Of a stretch of 64,000 bases of DNA, positions 42,660-51,446 are shown one piece after another. Made by a program: the position numbers and the translations under genes. The first letter of the stretch is position 1. The number at the start of each line of letters is the position of its first letter. Source of the DNA: Candidatus Gastranaerophilales bacterium (GTDB lineage: Bacteria > Cyanobacteriota > Vampirovibrionia > Gastranaerophilales > Gastranaerophilaceae); contig CAJOJE010000007.1 in assembly GCA_905234865.1 (NCBI GenBank), positions 20,954-84,953 of the forward strand. The letters run 5' to 3'. The notes below the pieces were generated by a model, which was not told the origin of the DNA, made no database searches, and was given only the letters and a program-made list of their open reading frames with translations.

Positions 42660-43149
42660 TCAAGAAAAAATAAAAGAAATTTTAACAAATAAAAAAATGA
42701 AGCTTTCCGTCGGCGAATCATGTACGGGAGGGCTTATCAGCTCTTATTTAACGGATGTTGACGGAGCTTCAAATTTTATTGAAATAAATTTTGTAACATA
42801 CAGCGAAGAGGCAAAACAAAATTTTCTTTTCGTTCCAAAAAATATTATTGAAAAATTTGGCGTTGTTTCTTTTGAAACGGCAAAATATATGGCAAAAGGG
42901 CTTTTAAAATATTCTGATTTTTCAATTTCGACGACAGGATACGCAAGCTCAAACAACGGTGATAAAATTAACTCAAAAGGTACCGTATATTTTGCTTTCG
43001 GGCACAAGGAAAATATTAAAGTTTCAAAATATATATCAGATAAAACAGAGAGAATTGAAATTAAAAAAGATATGACAGAACATATTTTATCTCAATTCGT
43101 TGATTTTGTAAAAGAAGAATTAACTGTTAAAAAAACCGTTTTAAAATAA
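42652..43149 (+). CDS. pncC: CinA C-terminal domain protein, nicotinamide-nucleotide amidase
   Basis: 165 residues from GTG 42652 (an ATG at 42640 in frame is an alternative). KLSVGESCTGGLISSYLTDV, ASNFIEINFVTYS, FGVVSFETAKYMAKG and ISTTGYAS fit the PncC/CinA-C family, which deamidates nicotinamide mononucleotide to nicotinate mononucleotide for NAD recycling. The family usually has TGIAGP where this protein has TGYASS, so the active-site loop is somewhat altered. It overlaps the exported-protein gene end by 8 nt. No CinA N-terminal domain. Confidence 0.85.
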   Translation: MNNQEKIKEILTNKKMKLSVGESCTGGLISSYLTDVDGASNFIEINFVTYSEEAKQNFLFVPKNIIEKFGVVSFETAKYMAKGLLKYSDFSISTTGYASSNNGDKINSKGTVYFAFGHKENIKVSKYISDKTERIEIKKDMTEHILSQFVDFVKEELTVKKTVLK

Positions 43150-43190
43150 GAATTTTGCGATAAAAACGACATTCAAATTTGAAAGGTTGT

Positions 43191-43817
43191 TTAATTTACT
43201 TTAATAGAAAACAACATGCCTGCTTCAAAATTTAAAAGCTGGCTTTGATAGTTTTTGTTTTCAACAATTTCTTGAACGAAATTTTCGGTTTTTTTATAAT
43301 GGGATAAAATATTATCGGATAAAATTACTCCGCCTTTTTTTAGAATTTTATCGCAAGATTTAAAATATTCTATGTACTCGGCTTTGTTTGCGTCTATAAA
43401 AATAAAGTCAAATTCTTCTTTTTTATCTTCTGCCATTTTGGCTAAAATTTCAATGGCATCCCCTGTGATTGTCGATATAATGTTTTCGGTGTCGGTCTTT
43501 TTGAAATTTTCAAGTGCAAGGTCAACTCTTTTTTGCCAATATTCAATTGTTGTGAGATGTCCTTTTGTTTCTTTCAATGCTTTTGCAAGCCAAATTGAGC
43601 TGTAACCGTTGGACGTTCCGATTTCAAGCGCATTTTTGACGCCTTTTAATTTGATTATCATATTTAAAAAGTTAGCGGAACTTCTGTCGACATTCCAAAA
43701 ATCTTGAATTGTTTCTTCAAGTTCAAGCATTTTATTGACTGTTTTTTCGTCAAAAAGTTTTTCAATTTTGTCCTGAAAAATAACTTTTGATAAATCGACG
43801 TTTTCCTTAAACTTCAT
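43191..43817 (-). CDS. SAM-dependent O-methyltransferase (catechol-OMT-like family)
   Basis: 208 residues. Class I methyltransferase: ALEIGTSNGYSSIWLAKAL (SAM motif I), LTTIEYWQKRVDLALENF (motif II), FDFIFIDANKAEYIEYF (motif III with metal-binding Asp), GGVILSDNIL. This is the metal-dependent O-methyltransferase family 3; the substrate is not known. Its start codon overlaps the stop of the propeller gene by 1 nt, so it is the tail of the grpE-dnaJ operon. Confidence 0.88.
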   Translation of the reverse strand: MKFKENVDLSKVIFQDKIEKLFDEKTVNKMLELEETIQDFWNVDRSSANFLNMIIKLKGVKNALEIGTSNGYSSIWLAKALKETKGHLTTIEYWQKRVDLALENFKKTDTENIISTITGDAIEILAKMAEDKKEEFDFIFIDANKAEYIEYFKSCDKILKKGGVILSDNILSHYKKTENFVQEIVENKNYQSQLLNFEAGMLFSIKVN

Positions 43818-45316
43818 TAAAGTTCTTCCTCAACGTTTGGAGTGTTGGGCACAGCGTACGGTTTATCGTCAATTATTACAAGCTCGTTTACGTTTATATT
43901 GCCCGTTACTTTTTTTGTGAGGGTTGCTTTTTCTAAATCAATCATAATAATCTTTTTTGTATTTAAGCCTGTTATAATTGCGTTTGTTTGGTTCGGAACG
44001 GGAGTAATTTTAGAATAAAAGCCGGTTTTATCAAGTTCTATCGTATCGGTCATTTGGTTTTGGAATAAATCATAAACGGTTATCATTCCCGCTTTTGAAG
44101 ACAAAATAAACAATTTATTTTTATAAATAACGGCATCCGTCGGTTTTTCGGGAAGCCTTACTTCAGATATTAATTCGGCAGGTATTTCATCGTCAAAATG
44201 TTTTATTTGATAAATAAACGCTTTATTTTGAGTTCTTGAAATTGCAATTACCTTGTCGTTGTTAATTATTAACTTGCCTATATTTAAAACCGTATCAATT
44301 TTTTTAATGTCGTATGTTTCCAAATTCATAAGATAAATATTTTCATTGTTTTTATCGCTAAAAACAAGTAATTTATTTGGGCTCGAAACAGAGATTTTAT
44401 TCGGCGCTCTGTCCGTTTTAATTGTTTTAACAAGTGAGGCGCTGTTTAAATCTACCATATAAATCGAACCCGATTTTGCGCTTGTAACGTATGCAATTTG
44501 GTTTGCATTATCAAAGTCGGCATCTGTCGGGATGTTTTCAAAATCTATCTTTGTCAAAACTCTTTCATTTACGAGGTCAATAATTTCCGACGTTTTTGTT
44601 CCGAAATATAACGCAAGAGCATATTTTGAAACCGGAGAAGCAACTATTTGGTTTAATAAGCCTGAAAGTTTAATTTCATATAACGGTTTTTCGCCGCCTC
44701 TATCGTATACTAAAATAAATTTTGATTTATTGGTTGCAAAAAATGCTTTTGTATGTTTAAGCTCTGCCATAGGTACAATATTTGCATCGTTTGAATCTTC
44801 GCTTTCGCCTAAAGTCGAATCGCTTGCGGTAATTACAAGGTTATCTCCTCTTTTTGGAATAACAAGATTTCCTAAAATTATTTTTAAACTTTCGGGAATT
44901 TCTAAGCCCGTAGGAATTATCATATCTTGAGGCATAACACCAAGTTTAACTTCTTTTGGAAGATTTTCGTTTTGAGTTATTGTGTAATTTCCTTTTGAAT
45001 TTTTATAAATTTTTAATAAAACAAAATTATTGTTTAAAACAACGACTTCGGGTTGATTTTTAAGCGTTTTACCTGCAGGGTATGTATATTTAACGGCAAT
45101 TTTGTCTACTTTGTCTGTTTTAGCGGGATATAAAGGCACATACATATTAACTCTGTCGAGCAAAACAACGGAATCAAACCTTTGAGTTGAGTTTGGCAGC
45201 TCTCCTCTTATGTATGACCAAACATCGTCAGGAAGCCTCGAGGCTTCGGACGAATTTATTCCTAATACCGTACAGCCGACAAACAATATAGATTTTACTA
45301 CGTTTTGTATATTCAT
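43817..45316 (-). CDS. Exported beta-propeller (YncE/cytochrome D1-like) protein
   Basis: 499 residues with a signal peptide (KSILFVGCTVLGINSSEA). Residues ~190-480 form repeated blades of a YVTN-type propeller: KTSEIIDLVNERVLTKIDFE, QIAYVTSAKSGSIYMVDLNS, KLLVFSDKNNENIYLMNLET, FILSSKAGMITVYDLFQNQM, AIITGLNTKKIIMIDLEKAT. Role probably scaffold or binding protein in the envelope. AGAGGG precedes the ATG. It lies 9 nt after dnaJ and is coupled to the methyltransferase. Confidence 0.8.
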   Translation of the reverse strand: MNIQNVVKSILFVGCTVLGINSSEASRLPDDVWSYIRGELPNSTQRFDSVVLLDRVNMYVPLYPAKTDKVDKIAVKYTYPAGKTLKNQPEVVVLNNNFVLLKIYKNSKGNYTITQNENLPKEVKLGVMPQDMIIPTGLEIPESLKIILGNLVIPKRGDNLVITASDSTLGESEDSNDANIVPMAELKHTKAFFATNKSKFILVYDRGGEKPLYEIKLSGLLNQIVASPVSKYALALYFGTKTSEIIDLVNERVLTKIDFENIPTDADFDNANQIAYVTSAKSGSIYMVDLNSASLVKTIKTDRAPNKISVSSPNKLLVFSDKNNENIYLMNLETYDIKKIDTVLNIGKLIINNDKVIAISRTQNKAFIYQIKHFDDEIPAELISEVRLPEKPTDAVIYKNKLFILSSKAGMITVYDLFQNQMTDTIELDKTGFYSKITPVPNQTNAIITGLNTKKIIMIDLEKATLTKKVTGNINVNELVIIDDKPYAVPNTPNVEEEL

Positions 45317-45325
45317 TTTTCCCTC

Positions 45326-46444
45326 TTACTTAAAAGCGGTTTTAACCTTATCTATTATACCGTTTTTCTTTTCGGATTTTCCTATTTCAAAAAGTTCTTT
45401 ATATAATTTTTCTTCTTCTTTTGATAATTTTTTAGGCGTTTTTATTTTAATTGTAACATAATGATTGCCTCTTTGTCCTTCTTTATACAAATAAGGCACT
45501 CCTTTTCCTTTAATTAAAAGCCTGTCGCCGTTTTCGACACCTTGCGGAATGTGAAGCGTTTCTTCTCCGTCAACCGTTTTGACTTCGACATTATCCCCCA
45601 AAACCGCTTGAGGCATGGAAATTTCCAAAAGTGAATGAATATCGACTCCGTCCCTTTCAAATTCTTTGGAGTCTTTTATGTATACATCTAAATATAAATC
45701 CCCTGCCTTGCCGCCGTTTTTGCCTGCGTCACCTTCATTTGCAATTCTTATTCTTTGTCCCGAGTTTATGCCTTTCGGGATTGGGATATTTTTAACTTTT
45801 TCTTTTTGATAAGCTCCTCTGCCTTTACATTTTTTGCATAAACACGAAGGGTCGATTCCCGTACCGTTGCATGTGGGGCATGTCGTAACGGAGGTGAAAT
45901 TTCCTAAAATCGTTCTTGTATTTTGTTGTATTCTCCCATGCCCGTTGCATGTTTTACAAGGAGTTTCTTTTATGTTTTTATTTTTGCCCGTACCGTCGCA
46001 TTCTTCGCATTTTTCGAGGCGATGAATCGTGATTTCTTTTTCAATGCCTTTTATGGCATCCATAAAGTCAATTTGGATATCCATTTTTAGGCTGTTTCCT
46101 TCCATCGGGGCATTAGGGTCGTTTCTTCTTGAATATCCGCTTCCTCCCATGGAACCGCCGAAAAATGCTTCAAAAATATCGTTAATTCCGCCAAAACCAA
46201 AATCAAAAGGTCCTTGGTTAAAGCCTGCGTTTTTTAACCCGTCTTCACCATATCTGTCGTACAATTGGCGTTTTTCGTCATCAGATAATGTTTCGTAAGC
46301 CTTGCCCAATTCTTTGAATTTTTCTTCCGCATCGGGAGCTTTGTTAATATCAGGGTGTAATTGTCTTGCTTTTTTTCTGAAAGCGGATTTTATTTCATCT
46401 TTCGTAGCGCTTTTATCAACACCTAAAATTTCGTAATAGTCCAT
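45326..46444 (-). CDS. dnaJ: Chaperone DnaJ
   Basis: 372 residues with the full type I layout: J domain ([23 protein letters not shown] at LHPDINK), Gly/Phe-rich linker ([16 protein letters not shown]), four CxxCxGxG zinc repeats ([32 protein letters not shown]) and the substrate-binding C-terminal domain. It stimulates DnaK ATPase. It follows grpE with no gap. Confidence 0.97.
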   Translation of the reverse strand: MDYYEILGVDKSATKDEIKSAFRKKARQLHPDINKAPDAEEKFKELGKAYETLSDDEKRQLYDRYGEDGLKNAGFNQGPFDFGFGGINDIFEAFFGGSMGGSGYSRRNDPNAPMEGNSLKMDIQIDFMDAIKGIEKEITIHRLEKCEECDGTGKNKNIKETPCKTCNGHGRIQQNTRTILGNFTSVTTCPTCNGTGIDPSCLCKKCKGRGAYQKEKVKNIPIPKGINSGQRIRIANEGDAGKNGGKAGDLYLDVYIKDSKEFERDGVDIHSLLEISMPQAVLGDNVEVKTVDGEETLHIPQGVENGDRLLIKGKGVPYLYKEGQRGNHYVTIKIKTPKKLSKEEEKLYKELFEIGKSEKKNGIIDKVKTAFK

Positions 46445-46999
46445 TTATTCACCGCCTTCTGTTGCAACGTTTACCATGGCAGGTCTTATAACTCGGTCAA
46501 AGAGCATATATCCTGCTTGCAGTTCGGCTATAACCGTATGAGAAGGAAAATCGTTCGTAGGCGTTTGCATAACTGCTTCCATAACGTTCGGGTCAAATTC
46601 TTTTCCCTGTGCTTCGATTTTCTTTAAGCCGATTTTATCGAGAATATCATTTAATTGTTTAACGCAAATGTTGTGGCTTTCTTTAACGGAATTAACGTCT
46701 TCCGTTTTATCCATAGACTCTTGCGCTCTTTTAATCGTGTCTAAAATCGGGATTAATTTTTTTAAGGTTTCTTCCGAACCGTATTTAATTAAGTTCTCTC
46801 TCTCTTGCGCCTGACGTTTTCTGTAATTATCGAAATCGGCGGCAAGTCTTAAATATTTATTATTGAGGTCGTCTAATTCGTTTTGAAGTTTTTCTTCGTT
46901 TGAAATTTCCGTTTGTTCTTCTTTTTCTTCTTTATTTTCGGTTATTTCTTCCTTTTCTTCTTCCGAAAAAGGGTTTTTATTCGTTTCATTATCAGTCAT
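46445..46999 (-). CDS. grpE: Nucleotide exchange factor GrpE
   Basis: 184 residues. An acidic coiled-coil N-terminus (~1-45) is followed by the long helix LAADFDNYRKRQAQERENLI, NLIKYGSEETLKKLIPILDT and the C-terminal beta wing EAVMQTPTNDFPSHTVIAEL QAGY. It releases ADP from DnaK. First gene of grpE-dnaJ-propeller-methyltransferase; dnaK and hrcA are not next to it. AAGGAG precedes the ATG. Confidence 0.95.
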   Translation of the reverse strand: MTDNETNKNPFSEEEKEEITENKEEKEEQTEISNEEKLQNELDDLNNKYLRLAADFDNYRKRQAQERENLIKYGSEETLKKLIPILDTIKRAQESMDKTEDVNSVKESHNICVKQLNDILDKIGLKKIEAQGKEFDPNVMEAVMQTPTNDFPSHTVIAELQAGYMLFDRVIRPAMVNVATEGGE

Positions 47000-47041
47000 T
47001 GGCTAAACTCCTTGTTTTAACACTATTTAGGCAATACTAAC

Positions 47042-47069
47042 ATTATAGAATATGAAGATAAAAAGTCTA
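47042..47069 (-). promoter_or_regulatory. grpE operon promoter
   Basis: Minus strand TAGACT (47069-47064), 16 nt, TATAAT (47047-47042). No CIRCE element (TTAGCACTC-N9-GAGTGCTAA) is present around it. Confidence 0.5.
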
Positions 47070-47196
47070 TTTAATTTAATCTTTTATTAATAATTTAACA
47101 ATGTAAATTTTTATTAAGTAAAGTTTTAATAAAGTTCAAGTTTTTGGATTTGCCTGCCGAAATCATTAATATAAAGAACTTAAAGGAGAAAATACC

Positions 47197-47895
47197 TTGG
47201 GATTTGCAGCAAGTCAGGCAAGATTTTTATCTTTAACATCTCGTCTTTTGGACAATGAATACGAAGCCGAGCAAATTTCGGAAGAACGTGTTCAATTGAC
47301 CAATCAGATGAACTTGTTTTCGGATGAATACGAGCAAGCTACAAGTAACAGCTATCTTGTTGCCAATGTTTTCGATAACGCTACTCAAACAAATGCAAAA
47401 GTTGCGCTTTCTTATGATGTTATAACCAAAGGCATTTTAGACGGCGGCATGGGAATGAAATTAATTACGTCGAGCGGACTTATGGTAGTTCCTTCGGAAG
47501 AAGAAATGTTTAAGCAAATAGAAGAGTCAAATAATACTTTAACGATTAATGATTTCTATGTGTTTGAAGAAGTAAACGAAACAAGCATTCTCCAAAAAAA
47601 TCTTGAAGAAGGTAACTTCTATTTTTCCTCGGGTAAAGACGAAGATACGGGCGAATGGGACAAAAAAAGCTACGCTATGCTGAACAATGTAACTTCCGCC
47701 TATGATACATCAGATGATGCAGCTGCCAAAGCTAAATACGATAAACGAATGAGAACGGCAGAGGCAAGAGATGCTATGCTTGAAATGAGGCTCAATAAAA
47801 TTGAAACTTCGCATAAGGCAATTGAAACCGAAATGGAATCTGTTCAAAACGTAATAGATAAGAACATAGAAAACGGTTTCAAAACGTTTGGTTAG
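47197..47895 (+). CDS. Conserved lineage-specific coiled-coil protein (MGFAASQARF type)
   Basis: 232 residues, TTG start with AAGGAG. The N-terminus GFAASQARFLSLTSRLLDNE is followed by a helical EQISEERVQLTNQMNLFSDE stretch, a beta-containing centre and a C-terminal coiled coil (MLEMRLNKIETSHKAIETEM). No signal peptide or membrane segment. The amphipathic ends with a variable centre recall proteins of axial secretion or filament systems (flagellar or T3SS-like rod/needle layout), but that is only shape. It has its own transcription unit with a terminator. Confidence 0.65.
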   Translation: MGFAASQARFLSLTSRLLDNEYEAEQISEERVQLTNQMNLFSDEYEQATSNSYLVANVFDNATQTNAKVALSYDVITKGILDGGMGMKLITSSGLMVVPSEEEMFKQIEESNNTLTINDFYVFEEVNETSILQKNLEEGNFYFSSGKDEDTGEWDKKSYAMLNNVTSAYDTSDDAAAKAKYDKRMRTAEARDAMLEMRLNKIETSHKAIETEMESVQNVIDKNIENGFKTFG

Positions 47896-47911
47896 ACAAT
47901 TGAATAACAAT

Positions 47912-47943
47912 AAAAGGTACTCCTTATTTTAAGAGTACCTTTT
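47912..47943. terminator. Bidirectional terminator
   Basis: An 11-bp perfect stem AAAAGGTACTC / GAGTACCTTTT with a 10-nt loop between the convergent 47197 gene and the glucokinase gene. Confidence 0.9.
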
Positions 47944-47962
47944 ATTTTACGGTTTTAAAAAA

Positions 47963-48913
47963 TTAAGATTCAATCAAAAGGCTTGCGCCGATAACGCCTG
48001 CCGTATTTCCCAATTGTGCGGGAACAATTTGAACCGCTTTAGCCTGAATGGGCATTGCTCTTTTTGCAATGGTTTCTTTAATCGGATTGAATAAAATATC
48101 GCCTGCATCGGCTACTCCGCCCCCTATTATAACTTTTTCGGGATTTAAAAGATTAATTACGGAAGTTAAGCCGAGCCCTATAATTTCTCCCATTTTAGCG
48201 TAAATTCTTTTTGCGACGGCATCACCCTGAAGTGCTGCTTGAGCAATAATATAAGGGCTTAATTCTTCGGTTGCAAGCTCCTTGAATTTGCTCGATTTGC
48301 CGCCTTTTAAGTATTCTCTTGCTTCCGCTACGATTGAAGGACCCGAAGCATAAGCCTCAAGACACCCGTAATCTCCGCATCCGCAAATAGGTCCGTCATT
48401 CATGGTTAATTTAATGTGTCCGATTTCACCTGCGGCATTTTTTGCTCCTCGGATTAATTTTCCGTTAAAAACAAGTCCTGAACCTATGCCTGTTCCGACG
48501 GTTATACAAACAAGGTTTCCGCATCCTTTGCCCGCACCGTATTTTAATTCTCCCAACGTCGCAACACGAACGTCATTATCAAGTCTTGTCGGAATGTGGA
48601 ATTTTTCTTCCATAATTTTTGCAACGGGAACTTCAACCCACCCCGGCATGTTCGGAAGAAGCCTTACAATGCCTTCTTTATAATCAATTTGACCGGGGAA
48701 ACCGAACCCGATTGCTTCAACGGTTTCTTTTGTCGAATTTGTTTCTTTCATTAATTCTTCTATTGCATTTTGAATATTTGCGATTGAATGTTCATATCCC
48801 AAATCCGCTCTTGTCGGGGTTGTGTTTGAATATACAATCTTTCCGTTTAAATCGACAAGCGCCAATTTTACGTTTGTTCCGCCTACATCTACCCCAATTC
48901 TGTACTTTTTCAT
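47963..48913 (-). CDS. ROK-family glucokinase
   Basis: 316 residues. IGVDVGGTNVKLALVD (phosphate loop), GFGFPGQID, LDNDVRVATLGELKYG with the catalytic Asp, TVGTGIGSGLV, GEIGHIKL and the zinc motif CGCGDYGCLEAYAS are all present, and AGVIGASLL at the end. ROK glucokinases phosphorylate glucose with ATP. It fits with the alpha-glucan enzymes in this window as the step that feeds free glucose into glycolysis. GGAGAG precedes the ATG. Other hexoses (mannose, N-acetylhexosamines) are possible substrates. Confidence 0.88.
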   Translation of the reverse strand: MKKYRIGVDVGGTNVKLALVDLNGKIVYSNTTPTRADLGYEHSIANIQNAIEELMKETNSTKETVEAIGFGFPGQIDYKEGIVRLLPNMPGWVEVPVAKIMEEKFHIPTRLDNDVRVATLGELKYGAGKGCGNLVCITVGTGIGSGLVFNGKLIRGAKNAAGEIGHIKLTMNDGPICGCGDYGCLEAYASGPSIVAEAREYLKGGKSSKFKELATEELSPYIIAQAALQGDAVAKRIYAKMGEIIGLGLTSVINLLNPEKVIIGGGVADAGDILFNPIKETIAKRAMPIQAKAVQIVPAQLGNTAGVIGASLLIES

Positions 48914-48926
48914 ATTTCTCTCCTGT

Positions 48927-50297
48927 TTAATTGTTTAAACTGTGTATCGGCGCCGGTATTCTTCCCAGACGATTAATAAATACCGATGAATCCGCCTTAT
49001 TCATCTCCATAATGGGCGCTTCACCCAAAAGCCCGCCGAATTTAGCCCATTCACCCGCTTTTTTACCGTAAACGGGAATAACTCTTACTGCCGTTGTCTT
49101 TTTGTTTATCATACCGATTGCCATTTCATCGGCTATCATTCCCGCAATCGTTGTTGTGGGGGTATCCCCCGGAATTGCAATCATATCAAGTCCGACAGAG
49201 CAAACACTTGTCATGGCTTCTAATTTGTCAATCGTTAAAATACCTTTTCTTGCAGCTTCCATCATATTGGCATCTTCGCTGACGGGAATAAAAGCGCCCG
49301 ATAAACCGCCAACAGAGCTTGAAGCCATAATCCCGCCTTTTTTAACGGCGTCATTTAACATAGCAAGCGCTGCGGTTGTTCCGTGTGCTCCCGCATCGGA
49401 TAGACCCATGGCTTGAAAAATTCCCGCAACGGAATCCCCCTCGGCAGGTGTCGGTGCAAGCGACAAATCAACGACACCAAAAGGAATATTAAGCCTTTTT
49501 GCAAGTTCTCTGCCTATAAGTTCTCCCGTTGTCGTAATTTTGAATGCCGTCTTTTTGATTGTGTTCGCAACTTCTCCTAAATCTGCCGTTTTTGGCATAT
49601 TTTGAACTGCCCACCTTACGACACCGGGTCCCGATACACCGATATTAAGGGCGCATTCGGGCTCGTTTACTCCGCAATAAGCCCCTGCCATAAAAGGATT
49701 ATCGGTAACGGAATTGCAAAAACAAACAAATTTTGCGGCAGCAAGTCCGTCTTTGTCTTTTGTAAGTTCTGCCGCTTTTTTAATTATTTCTGCGGTTTTA
49801 TAAACGCCCAGCATGTTAATTCCCGCTTTTGAAGTTGCAAGGTTAATTGAAGAACATATTCTGTTTGTTTGAGCGAGCGCCTCCGGGATTGAAGCCATAA
49901 ACCTTTTATCCCCTTCGGTACATCCTTTTTCAACTAAAGCGGAATATCCGCCCAAAAAATCAACTCCGACTTCTTCGGCTGCTTTATCGAGCATTTTTGC
50001 AATGTAGACAAAATCAGGGTTTTCGATTGATTCCGTTACGATTGAAACGGGAGTTACCGCAATTCTTTTATTAATAATCGGTATTGAAAATTCATCCTCA
50101 AGCTGGTTTGCGTATTTTGCAAGGTTTGAAGCATATTTTGTAATTTTATCGTAGATTTTTACTGCGGTTGTTTTTGTATCTGTCGTGCAGCAATCTCTTA
50201 AACTTAAAGCCAAAGTCACCGTTCTTATATCAAGATGGTGGACTTTAATCATGTTAATTGTTTCGATTACGTTTTTAATATCAAAATTCATGCTCAT
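48927..50297 (-). CDS. UPF0210 (DUF711) family protein
   Basis: 456 residues. IETINMIKVHHLDIRTVTLA, LSLRDCCTTDTKTTAVKIYD, INKRIAVTPVSIVTES, DFLGGYSALVEKGCTEGDK, CGVNEPECALNIGVSGPGVV and VDLSLAPTPAEGDSVAGIFQ match the UPF0210 family, structurally related to glycyl-radical-like barrels but without a radical glycine and with no confirmed activity. It starts one base inside the stop of the ACT-domain gene. The UPF0210-UPF0237 pair is widely conserved, so they probably act together. Confidence 0.92.
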   Translation of the reverse strand: MSMNFDIKNVIETINMIKVHHLDIRTVTLALSLRDCCTTDTKTTAVKIYDKITKYASNLAKYANQLEDEFSIPIINKRIAVTPVSIVTESIENPDFVYIAKMLDKAAEEVGVDFLGGYSALVEKGCTEGDKRFMASIPEALAQTNRICSSINLATSKAGINMLGVYKTAEIIKKAAELTKDKDGLAAAKFVCFCNSVTDNPFMAGAYCGVNEPECALNIGVSGPGVVRWAVQNMPKTADLGEVANTIKKTAFKITTTGELIGRELAKRLNIPFGVVDLSLAPTPAEGDSVAGIFQAMGLSDAGAHGTTAALAMLNDAVKKGGIMASSSVGGLSGAFIPVSEDANMMEAARKGILTIDKLEAMTSVCSVGLDMIAIPGDTPTTTIAGMIADEMAIGMINKKTTAVRVIPVYGKKAGEWAKFGGLLGEAPIMEMNKADSSVFINRLGRIPAPIHSLNN

Positions 50298-50575
50298 TAT
50301 ATTGTATACATCCTGTCAAAAATTTCTTTTCTTTGAACCCAAATTGCCATTTTAATGCTCTTTGCGGCTTCTTCCAATTTTTCTTTTATTTCGCTGAAAG
50401 AAAGTTTTGATTGCTCGATGTTACATAACATCATCATAACAAAATAATCCTGCATGACGGTTTGTTTGATATCTTCAATATTTACGCCGACTTCAGCCAT
50501 TGTTGTCGCAATTTTTGCAACGATACCCGTTTTATCTTGTCCTGTTATGGTGACAATAATTTTTTCTTCAGCCAT
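50297..50575 (-). CDS. ACT-domain protein, UPF0237 family
   Basis: 92 residues, a single-to-double ACT fold: VTITGQDKTGIVAKIATTMA, VGVNIEDIKQTVMQDYFVMM. ACT domains bind amino acids; this small family always sits beside UPF0210, suggesting it is its regulatory subunit. AAGGAAG within the preceding small gene is its Shine-Dalgarno; 8-nt overlap with that gene. Confidence 0.92.
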   Translation of the reverse strand: MAEEKIIVTITGQDKTGIVAKIATTMAEVGVNIEDIKQTVMQDYFVMMMLCNIEQSKLSFSEIKEKLEEAAKSIKMAIWVQRKEIFDRMYTI

Positions 50576-50759
50576 TATTTACATCTTCCTTAATTACGAT
50601 TAAATTTTGCATTATTTTCATGATGCATGTCGGCAATACGACATCATTTAAGCCGTTTGAAATGCTGATTATGCTTCCTGCTTTCAAGGTTTGTTCTTCG
50701 CCTTTGTAAATGAAAGTATAATCCGTTTTTCTGTCAGAGCGAATTGTAATTTTATCCAT
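50568..50759 (-). CDS. Small protein of unknown function
   Basis: 63 residues: MDKITIRSDRKTDYTFIYKG, then EEQTLKAGSIISISNGLNDV and a hydrophobic C-terminus (CIMKIMQNLIVIKE). Beta-rich, no signal peptide. AAAGGA before the ATG and an 8-nt overlap with the ACT gene support it as real. No family recognised. Confidence 0.65.
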   Translation of the reverse strand: MDKITIRSDRKTDYTFIYKGEEQTLKAGSIISISNGLNDVVLPTCIMKIMQNLIVIKEDVNNG

Positions 50760-50779
50760 GGTTATTCCTTTTCTTGTGT

Positions 50780-51433
50780 TTAATTTATGAGTTGTACTCC
50801 GGAGCTTGTTCCAAGCCTTGAAGCGCCCGCATTAATGAGGTCTTGCGCCATTAATTTTGATTTTATTCCGCCCGAGGCTTTAACTTTTAATCCGTATTTA
50901 TTTACGGTATCGTACATTAATTTGACGTTTTCAAGCGTAGCGCCTACTCCGTTTTTAACAAACCCCGTTGAAGTTTTTACAAAATCGACTTTTGCCGTAA
51001 CGCAGCACAGGCATGCTTTTTTGATTTCATCGGGCGTTAATAAATCCGTTTCCAAAATTACTTTTAAAATTTGATTATGAACGGCTCTTTTTTGCGCAAC
51101 GAGTTCATTTGTAACCTTTTCGTAATTCCCCTCTTTAATTGCGCCTATGTTAATCACCGTATCAATTTCATCCGCACCCTCGATTATTGCCTCTTTGATT
51201 TGAGCTAAAGTAGTGTCGATTTGATTTGCTCCGAGAGGGAAATTGACAACGCATACAACTTTAATGTCTTTTTCGGATTTTTGTACAAGTTCTTTTGCAA
51301 GTTTTACATAATGCGGATTGACGCATACTCCGAAAAAATTATAATTTGCGGCTTCTAAAACCAGTTTTTCCATGTCTTTTCCCGTTGCGTCGGGTTTTAA
51401 ATTCGTATGTTCGATATAATTTGCAAGTTCCAT
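50780..51433 (-). CDS. deoC: Deoxyribose-phosphate aldolase
   Basis: 217 residues, class I aldolase barrel. IEHTNLKPDATGKDMEKL, FGVCVNPHYVKLA, VVNFPLGANQ, DEIDTVINIGAIKEGN, KVILETDLL, FVKTSTGFVKNGVGATLE (Schiff-base Lys) and VKASGGIKS (second Lys), GASRLGTSSG are all present. It splits deoxyribose-5-phosphate into glyceraldehyde-3-phosphate and acetaldehyde. First member with its own -10 box near the ATG. Confidence 0.95.
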   Translation of the reverse strand: MELANYIEHTNLKPDATGKDMEKLVLEAANYNFFGVCVNPHYVKLAKELVQKSEKDIKVVCVVNFPLGANQIDTTLAQIKEAIIEGADEIDTVINIGAIKEGNYEKVTNELVAQKRAVHNQILKVILETDLLTPDEIKKACLCCVTAKVDFVKTSTGFVKNGVGATLENVKLMYDTVNKYGLKVKASGGIKSKLMAQDLINAGASRLGTSSGVQLIN

Positions 51434-51440
51434 AGAAAAG

Positions 51441-51446
51441 ATTATA
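51441..51446 (-). promoter_or_regulatory. -10 box giving a leaderless deoC transcript
   Basis: TATAAT on the minus strand, then 7 nt (CTTTTCT) and the ATG at 51433. It overlaps the stop codon of the dehydrogenase gene upstream. Confidence 0.5.

Noticed and set aside
43172..43183. 12-bp palindrome TTCAAATTTGAA between pncC and the methyltransferase gene
   Set aside because: A+T-rich with no T-run or promoter beside it; too likely by chance to call a terminator or operator.
47000..47196. CIRCE heat-shock operator before grpE
   Set aside because: No TTAGCACTC/GAGTGCTAA dyad in the gap.
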